13,336 nucleotides of DNA from Svornostia sp051306365 (lineage in GTDB: Bacteria > Actinomycetota > Thermoleophilia > Solirubrobacterales > Solirubrobacteraceae), in the NCBI GenBank assembly GCA_051306365.1, contig JBPPNC010000117.1:1-13336 (forward strand), written 5' to 3'. This document shows, one piece after another, positions 6,769 through 13,336 of the stretch (positions are counted from its first letter, which is position 1; the number at the start of each line of letters is the position of its first letter). A program made the position numbers and the translations under genes. The notes beneath the pieces are model-generated. The model was not told the DNA's origin and made no database searches. It saw only the letters and a program-made list of their open reading frames with translations.

Positions 6769-7465
6769 GCTCGCCACGGTCCCGCGCAAGGACTGGGTCC
6801 CGCCGAAGGCCGACCGTGTTGCGCGCATCCGGGCGCGGCTGCGCGAGGTCTACGGCACGCCGGTGGTCCGGCCCCACGGCGACGGGATCGCCGAACTCGT
6901 CCTCACCGTGCTCTCCCAGTCGACGAACGACCGCAACCGCGACGTCGCCTACCTTCGCCTGCGCGACCGGTTCGCGTCATGGGACGCGGTCCGCGACGCG
7001 CCGGTCTCCGAGGTCGAGGAGGCGATCCGGCCGGGCGGCATCAGCAAGGTCAAGTCGCAGCGCATCCACGACATCCTCGTCGCGATCGGCGACCCGCTCG
7101 ACCTGACGTGGCTGGCCGATGTGTCCGTCGCGGAGGGGCAGGAGTACCTGTGCTCACTCCCGGGCGTGGGTCGCAAGACCGCGGCGTGCGTGCTCCTGTT
7201 CAGCTTCGACCTGCGCGACGTCCCGGTGGACACGCATGTCTCGCGGGTCGGCACGCGGCTCGGCCTGCTGCGCTCCGGCGCGGGGTTCGACGAGCTGCAT
7301 GACGCGATGCTCGCGCTGACCCCGCGCGGTGCGGAGTGGGAGCTGCACGTGAATCTGCTGCGCCACGGGCGCAGGACGTGCGCGGCGCAGCGGCCGCGCT
7401 GCTCGACGTGCGCGCTGGCGCGGATGTGCCCGAGCCGGGCGCTGTTGGCGCCGGCACGCGCCTGA
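6761..7465 (+). CDS. nth: Endonuclease III-type DNA glycosylase/AP lyase
   Basis: This 234-residue HhH-GPD enzyme should excise oxidised pyrimidines and cut the abasic site. Visible features are LSQSTND (51-57), the helix-hairpin-helix LPGVGRKTA (133-141) with catalytic Lys139, VDTHVSRV (156-163) with catalytic Asp157, and a C-terminal [4Fe-4S] motif Cys207-x6-Cys214-x2-Cys217-x5-Cys223, exactly the Nth spacing. The Lys marks it as bifunctional and not MutY-like. No ATG or GTG lies suitably in frame; TTG at 6761 overlaps the kinase stop (TTGGCTGA) and is the likely start by coupling. Function is firm, the start less so. The pairing with a sugar kinase has no obvious functional meaning. Confidence 0.92.
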   Translation: MAELATVPRKDWVPPKADRVARIRARLREVYGTPVVRPHGDGIAELVLTVLSQSTNDRNRDVAYLRLRDRFASWDAVRDAPVSEVEEAIRPGGISKVKSQRIHDILVAIGDPLDLTWLADVSVAEGQEYLCSLPGVGRKTAACVLLFSFDLRDVPVDTHVSRVGTRLGLLRSGAGFDELHDAMLALTPRGAEWELHVNLLRHGRRTCAAQRPRCSTCALARMCPSRALLAPARA

Positions 7466-7599
7466 AGTTCCACTCGCCGGAAGCGTGACGGGGGCCTTCG
7501 ACCGATGGGCGGAGGCGGTGTCGACGTTGTGTCGATACCTCAGCGCGCCCGACCTGAGTTGAGTCCACCGCTCCGCGTTTCCGAACGAAGGACATCGCA

Positions 7600-10521
7600 G
7601 TGCTCCGAAGGACTTCGACCGCGCGCGTCGGCGCCGCGGCTGCCGCGGGCCTCCTCGCGCTGGTCGCCGCCGGCCCAGCGCACGCGTTCAACTACGTCCC
7701 CGCCGCGAACGGCGACCGCTGGGGTGTCAACGACGTCGCGGCACCCGTCCTCGACACAGGGAGCATCCGCAGCACCGACTCCGGAGCGCTGGCCGGCTAC
7801 GGTGGTCTCCGAGTCCGCGTCGAGGGCGACGAGCTGTTCAACGGCGAGCTCATGCGCGGGTTCGGCTTGCGGTTCGACGGCTTCGACACCTTCACCACGA
7901 CGAAGGCCGTCGACATGGGCGGCGTCGCCGTCAGCCGCGACCTGAAGATCACGCGCAGCGACCAGTACGCGCGGTGGTTGGAGACCTTCACGAACACCAC
8001 CAAGATGTCGATCAAGGTCGAGGCGATGTTCGGCGGGCGGCTGGGCACCGGCGGCGGCAACTCGCAGACCTCGGTGGCCAAGACCTCCAGCGGCGACGCG
8101 CTCATCACCCCCGAGGACACATGGGTGACCGTCGCGTCCCCGACCAGCGCTGCAGGCAACCCGTCGCAGAACGGCCCCTCGGCGACCGTGCTCGGCTCGC
8201 CGGCGCCGTTCAGCAACCGGCTCACGCGAGTCGGCAACTTCCTCCACGACTCGTTCACCGCGGACCTCGCGGCTCCGGGCACGCACGAGGCGAACTTCTA
8301 CGGCTACGAACATGAGTTCACCCTCCTGCCCGGGCAGACGAAGACACTCCTGCACTACGTCGTCATCGGCGTGCCCGAAGCGCGGGCCTTCAACGGCGTC
8401 GCCGGCCCGGGTGCCGGCGTGTCCGTCACCGCAGTGAGCGCGAAGGCGGACACGCTCGCGTCGACTCCTGATCTTGCGGGCCTGTCGACCGCCGAGACGT
8501 GCTCGCTGGAGAACTACGACCCGGTCGCACTCGGGGCGTCGTGCGCGGACGTCACCCCGATCGAGCCCGAGCCGGTCGTCCAGGCGACCCCGAAGAAGAC
8601 GAGCTCGCCGTACGACGTCGTCAACAAGACGGTCGCCGAACTCCAGGCCGACATGGTGTCCGGCAAGACCACATCCCAGGAGATCACCCGCGCGTACCTC
8701 GACCGCATCGCGGCGTACGACACGGGCCCGTGGAAGTTCAACGCGTACACCACCGTCGCGACCGACGCGATGGAGCAGGCCAAGGCGGCCGACGAGGCCC
8801 GGGCGGCGGGCAGGAGCACGGACATGCTCGGGATCCCCGTCGCGGTGAAGGACCTCTACGACACGAAGGATATGCAGACCACGAACGGGAGCCTCGTGTT
8901 CGAGGGCTGGAAGCCCGAGCGCGACGCCACCCAGGTCAGGATGCTGCGCGAGGCCGGCGCGGTGATCATCGGCAAGGCGTCGCTGGAGGAGTACGCACAG
9001 TCGGGCCAGTACTCCGACAGCGCCTACGGCCAGGTGTGGAACGGGTTCTCCCCGAGCAAGTCGCCCATCGCCTCCAGCGGTGGGACGGGCGCGGCAGTGG
9101 CCACGAGCCTCGCGCCGATCGGGATGGGCTCGCAGACCGGCGACTCGCTGTACGGGCCGGCGGTTGCGGCCAGCCTGTTCACCCTGCGCGGCACGGACGG
9201 CATGCAGAGCGGCGCCGGCGTCATGCCGCTGACGTGGTGGACGGACTACGGCGGAGGCATGGCTCGGACGCCGCTGGATCTGGCGATGCTGCTCAACCAC
9301 ACGTCGGGCACGGACCCCGAGGACGAGATCACCGTCGAGGCCGACGCGGACGGCAAGCGCCCGGCCGACTGGAAGACCGTGCTCGATCCCGACGCACTCA
9401 AGGGCAAGAAGATCGGCTGGTACGCCTCAGCGTGGGAACCCATCTGGAACGAGACCGGCTACCTCGCGAAGATGAAGGAGCAGTGGGCGTACCTCGAGGA
9501 TGCCGGCGCGGAGATCGTCGAGATCGACCTCGCCGCCAACCCGCTGCCCGCCAACCCGGGCGGCACGTCGGGTGACCGCAGCTACGAGGGCTGGCAGCGG
9601 TACATCGACCGCCATCCGACGATCCCGTACAGCACCGCCGACCAGATCATCCGCAGCCAGAAGCGCCTGCCCTACCGGCGGACGGCGAACACGCCCTACA
9701 CGGGCACCGGGCGCTACACCCCCGAGCAGGTCCAGGCGCTGAAGGACCAGCGGCGGATCTTCAAGGAGCGGTACGCGGCCTGGTTCGACGCGGTCGGTAT
9801 CGATGCAGTGCTCTACGGCGGGCACTTCAGCGACATCACGCTGAACGACAGCTCGTCGGCGGCGTTCGGGCGCCGGGACACGCCGGGCGCCGGACCGGGC
9901 ATCCCGACGATCACGTTCCCGGCCGGGGTCTCCCCGAACGGGGATCCGATGGGGCTGCAGCTCATGGGCCGGCCGTGGAGCGACCCGGAGCTGCTGGGCT
10001 ACTCCTACGCCTTCGACCTGAAGGCCAAGGGCGCGGTCAACTCGACTGCGGCCCCGGCGCTGCCGTTCGACCCCGCGTTCTCGCCGAAGCCGATCGAGAA
10101 GCCGGCCCCGGTGCTCCCCGAGCCCGAGCAGCCCGTGGCTCCGGTCGTCGCCCCGGCGCCCGCGGTCGCCGCGGCGACGACCGCGACACCGAGGCTCACC
10201 GTCATGCTGCCGTCGTCGGCCAAGGTGGCGGGCGGGAAGGTCAAGCTGACGGTGCGCAGCACGAGCAGCACGACGATCCGGGGCCGTGTGGCGCTGCGCG
10301 GAACGGCGACGGTGAAGGGCCGTAAGCGCACGTTCACACTCGGCACGAGCGGGCGCTTCACCCTCGCGCCGAATGGGTCGCGCACCGTGACGATCACGCT
10401 CGGCCCGACGGCCACGTCGATCCTACGGGGCAGGACGCGATGGACGGTCACTGCCTCAGCGGAGCTCGTGGGCGGGGGAGCCGGCGGCACGGTGAGCGCA
10501 CGGGTCGCGCTGCGCCGGTAG
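7600..10521 (+). CDS. Secreted multidomain amidase-signature enzyme
   Basis: This 973-residue protein starts at GTG with GAAGGA 7 nt upstream. A signal peptide ends near residue 29 (AGPAHA). Residues about 30-330 form an unrecognised, probably beta-rich domain. Residues about 338-820 are an amidase-signature domain with Lys417 (IPVAVKDLYD), Ser492 (ASSGGTGAA) and Ser516 (GSQTGDSLYGPA); the 75- and 24-residue spacings equal those of the Lys-Ser-Ser triad of fatty acid amide hydrolase (142/217/241). GSQTGDS differs from the common GTDTGGS around the nucleophile. A Pro/Ala/Val-rich linker (about 822-862) leads to a C-terminal beta-rich, probably Ig-like domain (about 863-973) ending in Arg-Arg. 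It likely hydrolyses an amide or ester outside the cell; substrate unknown. The 134 bp before it hold no clear promoter. Confidence 0.88.
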   Translation: MLRRTSTARVGAAAAAGLLALVAAGPAHAFNYVPAANGDRWGVNDVAAPVLDTGSIRSTDSGALAGYGGLRVRVEGDELFNGELMRGFGLRFDGFDTFTTTKAVDMGGVAVSRDLKITRSDQYARWLETFTNTTKMSIKVEAMFGGRLGTGGGNSQTSVAKTSSGDALITPEDTWVTVASPTSAAGNPSQNGPSATVLGSPAPFSNRLTRVGNFLHDSFTADLAAPGTHEANFYGYEHEFTLLPGQTKTLLHYVVIGVPEARAFNGVAGPGAGVSVTAVSAKADTLASTPDLAGLSTAETCSLENYDPVALGASCADVTPIEPEPVVQATPKKTSSPYDVVNKTVAELQADMVSGKTTSQEITRAYLDRIAAYDTGPWKFNAYTTVATDAMEQAKAADEARAAGRSTDMLGIPVAVKDLYDTKDMQTTNGSLVFEGWKPERDATQVRMLREAGAVIIGKASLEEYAQSGQYSDSAYGQVWNGFSPSKSPIASSGGTGAAVATSLAPIGMGSQTGDSLYGPAVAASLFTLRGTDGMQSGAGVMPLTWWTDYGGGMARTPLDLAMLLNHTSGTDPEDEITVEADADGKRPADWKTVLDPDALKGKKIGWYASAWEPIWNETGYLAKMKEQWAYLEDAGAEIVEIDLAANPLPANPGGTSGDRSYEGWQRYIDRHPTIPYSTADQIIRSQKRLPYRRTANTPYTGTGRYTPEQVQALKDQRRIFKERYAAWFDAVGIDAVLYGGHFSDITLNDSSSAAFGRRDTPGAGPGIPTITFPAGVSPNGDPMGLQLMGRPWSDPELLGYSYAFDLKAKGAVNSTAAPALPFDPAFSPKPIEKPAPVLPEPEQPVAPVVAPAPAVAAATTATPRLTVMLPSSAKVAGGKVKLTVRSTSSTTIRGRVALRGTATVKGRKRTFTLGTSGRFTLAPNGSRTVTITLGPTATSILRGRTRWTVTASAELVGGGAGGTVSARVALRR

Positions 10522-10530
10522 CCGCTCGGA

Positions 10531-10568
10531 GACGGGATGGCGGGCGCCTTCGCGACCGCCGTCCCGTC
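10531..10568. terminator. Strong hairpin, probable bidirectional terminator
   Basis: GACGGGATGGCGG pairs with CCGCCGTCCCGTC over 13 positions (one T-G wobble on the plus strand) around a 12-nt loop. It starts 9 bp after the amidase stop. Its 3' arm reaches the stop codon of the decayed minus-strand gene, so it sits where two convergent genes meet. There is no T-tract on either side. Confidence 0.65.
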
Positions 10569-11035
10569 AGTCCGAACCCACCGCAAGCTTGGTTTCCGCA
10601 CCGGTAGCTTCAGCACGCTGTAGAACTCCGTCGGCAGCACGCCGATCGCGATGAAGAACAGGACGGGCTGATCCGTGCCGGTCGCCGGCGGGGCGAGGGG
10701 ATGCTCGAGGCCGACCTCGTCGCACGGACGCCGAGGCCGAGGATCCCGGGGCGGTCCCCTGACGGGTCCACACGATGCGCGACTCGACGTTGGGCTGGGA
10801 GCCGGTGAGTGACCCCGCCGCCGGTGAGCTGCACGCCGATCTCCGAGTCCGCAGGCGGCGCGGTGTCGAGGGTGTTGACGAGCACCGCGGGGACGACGAA
10901 GCGCTTCGGCGCCGGGTCGTCGTCGTACGCCGTGGTCAGTGCGATCGGCGCGACTCCCGACAGCAGCTGGCCACCCAGTCCTGCAGGAGCAGCTGCCGGG
11001 GTCGGGGCGGTGCGGCGTGTGCGACGGTTCTGCCC
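10567..11035 (-). pseudogene. Decayed minus-strand gene of unknown family, broken by several frameshifts
   Basis: No open gene covers this stretch, but minus-strand pieces keep strong G/C third-position bias in shifting frames. From upstream they are: RQLLLQDWVA (about 11000-10970), then LLSGVAPIALTTAYDDDPAP and PKRFVVPAVLVNTLDTAPP continuing to QLTGG (to about 10810), LTGSQPNVESRIVWTRQGTAP without its last residue (about 10808-10747), LEHPLAPPATGTDQPVLFF and IAIGVLPTEFYSVLKL (10721-10605), and EATGAETKLAVGSD ending in TGA at 10567-10569. Four frame changes would be needed to join them. I do not recognise the family; it may have been an exported protein. The 5' end is unclear because the divergent ATP-grasp gene starts at 11036. 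Sequencing indels are an alternative to real decay. Confidence 0.55.
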
Positions 11036-11923
11036 ATGCCGCGCCGCGTCGCCCTCGCCACCTGCCGCGCCCTGCCCGAGGGCGACGCCGACGACCGGGT
11101 GCTGCCGGCCGCGCTTGCTGCGCAGGGCGTCGAGGCGACGTGGGAGGTCTGGGACGACGACACCGTCAACTGGCTCGCGTTTGACCTCGTCCTCATCCGT
11201 TCGCCGTGGGACTACACCGACAGGCGCGACGCGTTCATCGCGTGGGCGCACACGGTGCCGCGGGTCGCGAACCCGGCGGATCTGCTCGCGTGGAACACCG
11301 ACAAGCGCTACCTCGCCGACCTCGCGCAGGCCGGCCTGCCGGTGGTGCCGACCCGCTTCATCGCGCCGGGCGAACCCGTCGAGGACCGGGTGCTCGACGG
11401 GGAGATCGTCGTTAAGCCCGCCGTCTCTGCGGGCGCGCGCGGGACCGGCCGGTTCACCGAGTCGGGCGAGGCCCGCGGCCACATCGCTGCGCTGCACGCC
11501 GTGGGCGCCACGGCGATGGTCCAGCCGTACGTGCCGTCGGTCGACGACGAGGGCGAGACCGGGCTCGTCTATCTCGGCGGCGAGTTTTCGCACGCGTTTC
11601 GCAAGGGGCCGATCCTCACCGACGAGGGCGTCGCGCCGCTCATCGATCCGATCGGTGGCGTCCCGGCAGCCGCCGCGATGTTCGCCGAGGAGAACATCAC
11701 CGCGCGCGCGGCGGACACCGTCCAGCGCGCGACCGCGGACTGGGTCCTGCTCTACGTGCGCGAGCGCTTCGGCCCACTCGCGTACGCGCGCATCGATCTC
11801 GTGCCCGGGCCGGACGGGTCGCCACTGCTCTTGGAGGCCGAGCTCACCGAGCCGTCGCTGTATCTGTGGCTGGCGGCGGGCGCGGGCGACCGGATCGCCC
11901 GCGCGGTGGCCACCGCGCTGTAG
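11036..11923 (+). CDS. ATP-grasp family protein (glutathione-synthetase/RimK-like fold)
   Basis: The 295-residue cytoplasmic protein has an N-terminal pre-ATP-grasp region with DLVLIRSPWDYTDRRDAF (50-67), then NTDKRYL (87-93, Lys90), the ATP-binding EIVVKPAVSAGARGTGRF (123-140, Lys127 and a flexible Gly/Ser loop), ARIDLV (251-256, Asp254) and LLEAELTEPSLYL (265-277), where the acidic residues would bind magnesium. This pattern fits a family of short ATP-grasp ligases usually left without a named substrate; it should join a carboxylate to an amine or thiol using ATP. The ATG at 11036 is chosen because homology-like sequence starts there; the frame is open further upstream, but that stretch is antisense to the decayed gene. 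No clear ribosome site precedes it. Confidence 0.85.
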   Translation: MPRRVALATCRALPEGDADDRVLPAALAAQGVEATWEVWDDDTVNWLAFDLVLIRSPWDYTDRRDAFIAWAHTVPRVANPADLLAWNTDKRYLADLAQAGLPVVPTRFIAPGEPVEDRVLDGEIVVKPAVSAGARGTGRFTESGEARGHIAALHAVGATAMVQPYVPSVDDEGETGLVYLGGEFSHAFRKGPILTDEGVAPLIDPIGGVPAAAAMFAEENITARAADTVQRATADWVLLYVRERFGPLAYARIDLVPGPDGSPLLLEAELTEPSLYLWLAAGAGDRIARAVATAL

Positions 11924-11946
11924 GCCGTCCGTCCGTCCAGCCGGGG

Positions 11947-12297
11947 GTGAGAACGGCGGGTGCCGGCCCTTCGTGCTGCTTCGCGGGGAAGCTCGACAGC
12001 AGCGAGGTCGCCGAGCTGCGGGACGACCCGCGGGTCGCTGCGGTCACCCGCGACTCCCCGATGCAGGCGACGGGCCTGGTGCCGGTCGCCGGGGCCGACA
12101 GCGTTCCCACGGGGATCCGCCGTACCGGCGCCGCCGTCCACCCGAGCGCGCGCGAGACGAGCAGCGCGAACGTCGCCGTCATCGACACCGGCACCGCGAT
12201 CTCCTGGACGAGCATGGCCTGGCCGGCGAAGGCGTCCGTTCGCCACGGCCCCGGCGCTCAACGGTCATCAGCGGTCGCTCAGGCGACCACAGACGAC
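11947..12297 (+). pseudogene. Remnant of a subtilisin-family (S8) serine protease
   Basis: A plus-strand frame with strong codon bias encodes FAGKLDSSEVAELRDDPRVA followed by AVTRD, the pattern of the end of an I9 propeptide. Then come VPTGIRRTGAA and NVAVIDTGTAI (12169-12201), the usual entry to the catalytic domain with the Asp motif. Directly after it the frame reads SWTSMAWPAKA (12202-12234), similar to the GTSMASPHVAG motif holding the catalytic Ser. About 200 residues, including the HGTHVAG motif, would be missing between them. Beyond about 12240 conservation is lost, though the frame runs to a stop at 12415. No signal peptide is present. I read it as an internally deleted and truncated protease gene. 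The Asp-side assignment is better supported than the Ser-side one. Confidence 0.6.
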
Positions 12298-12371
12298 CGT
12301 TCGGCCGCGAGGGACCCTGAACGTTGCCGTGGGCGCTCGATGACGTGCTCGGCTGACGGCTCTCGCGGGTC

Positions 12372-12398
12372 AAATCTGCTACCGTCAGACGCAGATTT
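12372..12398. promoter_or_regulatory. Inverted repeat and probable promoter upstream of dnaK
   Basis: AAATCTGC and GCAGATTT are perfect 8-bp arms separated by 11 bp, 41 bp before the dnaK ATG. The spacer begins with TACCGT (12380-12385), a fair -10 hexamer preceded by TGC (extended -10 like), so the repeat would flank the -10 and the transcription start. It matches neither CIRCE (TTAGCACTC-N9-GAGTGCTAA) nor HAIR (CTTGAGT-N7-ACTCAAG). It could be an operator for an unidentified regulator or a 5' mRNA hairpin. Confidence 0.5.
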
Positions 12399-12438
12399 CT
12401 TTCCCCGAGACTTGTAGACGTAGAAAGGGAGACGCCAC

Positions 12439-13336
12439 ATGGGCAAGACCATCGGCATCGACCTGGGCACCACGAACTCGTGCATGGCCGTCCTGGAGGG
12501 CGGCGAGCCCACGGTCATCGAGAACGCAGAAGGCGGACGGACCACCCCCTCGGTCGTCGCCTTCGCCCAGTCCGGCGAGCGCCTGGTCGGCACCGTCGCC
12601 AAGCGCCAGGCCGTCACGAATCCGCAGAACACGATCTTCTCGATCAAGCGCTTCATGGGCCGCAAGGAGGCCGAGGTGCGCGAGGAGGAGTCGATCGTCC
12701 CGTACAAGGTCATCTCCGGGGCGAACGGCGACGCGCGCGTCGAGGCGGGCGACAACGAGTACTCCCCGCCGGAGATCAGCGCGATGATCCTGGCCAAGCT
12801 GAAGGCCGATGCCGAGGCGTACCTCGGTGAGACCGTCGACAGCGCGGTCATCACCGTTCCCGCGTATTTCAACGACGATCAGCGTCAGGCCACGAAGGAC
12901 GCCGGCAAGATCGCCGGCCTCGAGGTCAAGCGCATCATCAACGAGCCGACCGCCGCGTCGCTGGCCTACGGCCTCGACAAGGAAGCGGGCGATCAGACCA
13001 TTCTCGTATTCGACCTCGGTGGCGATGACATCGACACCCGGCTGATGGACTGGCTCGTAGCCGAGTTCAAGAAGGACACCGGCATCGACGTCAGCAAGGA
13101 CAAGATGGTTCTCCAGCGCCTCAAGGAGGCGTCGGAGAAGGCCAAGATCGAGCTCTCGTCGGTGCAGGAGACGGAGGTCAACCTCCCGTACCTCACCGCC
13201 GACGGGACGGGTCCCAAGCACCTCTTGAAGAAGCTGTCGCGCAGCAAGTTCGAGCAGATGATCGAGGACATCGTCGCGCGCGCCATGGAGCCCTGCAAGA
13301 AGGCGCTGTCGGACGCGAACAAGAAGATCACCGACA
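12439..13336 (+). CDS. dnaK: Chaperone DnaK (Hsp70), 3' end outside window, with internal deletion in the ATPase domain
   Basis: The visible 299 codons encode the Hsp70 nucleotide-binding domain: GIDLGTTNS (6-14, phosphate-1), VGTVAKRQAVTNPQNTIFS, VPAYFNDDQRQATKDAG, INEPTAASLAYGL, then FDLGG (191-195). Instead of continuing GGGTFDVS and so on, the frame goes straight to DDIDTRLMDWLVAEFKKD, which normally follows about 28 residues later. The frame then stays intact through LQRLKEASEKAKIELSS to the window end. The missing block covers the phosphate-2 loop, including the equivalents of E. coli Thr199 and Asp201, so ATP hydrolysis should be lost or badly impaired. ATG at 12439 has AAGGGAG 7 nt upstream. 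The N-terminal region (FMGRKEAEVREEE to DARVEA) keeps the insert seen in Gram-negative DnaKs. Identity is certain; whether the deletion is real or an assembly artefact is not. Confidence 0.93.
   Translation, partial: MGKTIGIDLGTTNSCMAVLEGGEPTVIENAEGGRTTPSVVAFAQSGERLVGTVAKRQAVTNPQNTIFSIKRFMGRKEAEVREEESIVPYKVISGANGDARVEAGDNEYSPPEISAMILAKLKADAEAYLGETVDSAVITVPAYFNDDQRQATKDAGKIAGLEVKRIINEPTAASLAYGLDKEAGDQTILVFDLGGDDIDTRLMDWLVAEFKKDTGIDVSKDKMVLQRLKEASEKAKIELSSVQETEVNLPYLTADGTGPKHLLKKLSRSKFEQMIEDIVARAMEPCKKALSDANKKITD

Noticed and set aside
7518..7535. Two GTGTCGA copies 11 bp apart upstream of the amidase
   Set aside because: Short, no clear promoter elements at suitable spacing; not enough to call an operator.
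7540..9300. Minus-strand open frame (586 codons)
   Set aside because: Antisense to the secreted amidase, which has signal peptide, triad and ribosome site; the minus frame has no recognisable domain.
10775..11035. Longer N-terminus for the ATP-grasp protein in the same open frame
   Set aside because: The added 87 residues are Arg-rich with no motif and lie antisense to the better-supported decayed gene.
11925..11938. Tandem CCGT repeat (about 3.5 copies)
   Set aside because: Too short to distinguish from chance in high-GC DNA.
12301..12438. CIRCE or HAIR heat-shock operator before dnaK
   Set aside because: Neither consensus is present; only the AAATCTGC/GCAGATTT repeat is seen.
12385..13221. 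Minus-strand open frame (278 codons) opposite dnaK
   Set aside because: Shadow of dnaK. Open antisense frames opposite Hsp70 genes are a known misannotation source.

Overview
The window is high-GC DNA with coding regions strongly biased to G/C at third codon positions. The gene set (myo-inositol-phosphate synthase beside a CDP-alcohol phosphatidyltransferase, SCP/CAP protein, secreted amidase, PfkB kinase, endonuclease III, ATP-grasp protein, DnaK) suggests an actinobacterium. The DnaK keeps the N-terminal insert that typical Gram-positive and classical actinobacterial DnaKs lack, so a deep lineage such as Thermoleophilia/Solirubrobacterales is my best guess. That placement is inference.

Left half (19-5831, all minus strand). 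From promoter-distal to promoter-proximal the genes are ino1, a PIP-synthase-like CDP-alcohol phosphatidyltransferase, a PAP2-superfamily membrane enzyme, a large polytopic membrane protein, a secreted CAP-domain protein and an alpha/beta hydrolase with an Asp nucleophile. The first three read PAP2 > phosphatidyltransferase > ino1. Together they could make inositol-3-phosphate, attach it to CDP-diacylglycerol, and then dephosphorylate or transfer the head group: a compact inositol-phospholipid module.

Middle (5857-10521, plus strand). A pfkB-type sugar kinase diverges from the hydrolase across only 25 bp, in which two oppositely oriented -10-like hexamers overlap. It is followed by an overlapping endonuclease III gene with a TTG start. 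Next is a 973-residue secreted amidase with an extra N-terminal domain, a Pro/Ala linker and a C-terminal beta-rich domain. A 13-bp-stem hairpin closes the amidase gene.

Right part (10522-13336). This stretch is rich in damaged genes. A minus-strand gene survives only as coding-like pieces in several frames (10567 to about 11035). An intact ATP-grasp gene follows, then a remnant of a subtilisin-family (S8) protease. Last is dnaK, cut by the window end and apparently lacking about 28 residues around the phosphate-2 motif of its ATPase domain. A perfect 8-bp inverted repeat lies in the dnaK promoter region. Either a decaying chromosomal segment or assembly errors could explain the cluster of lesions.

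I saw no tRNA, rRNA, CRISPR array, insertion sequence or phage gene.
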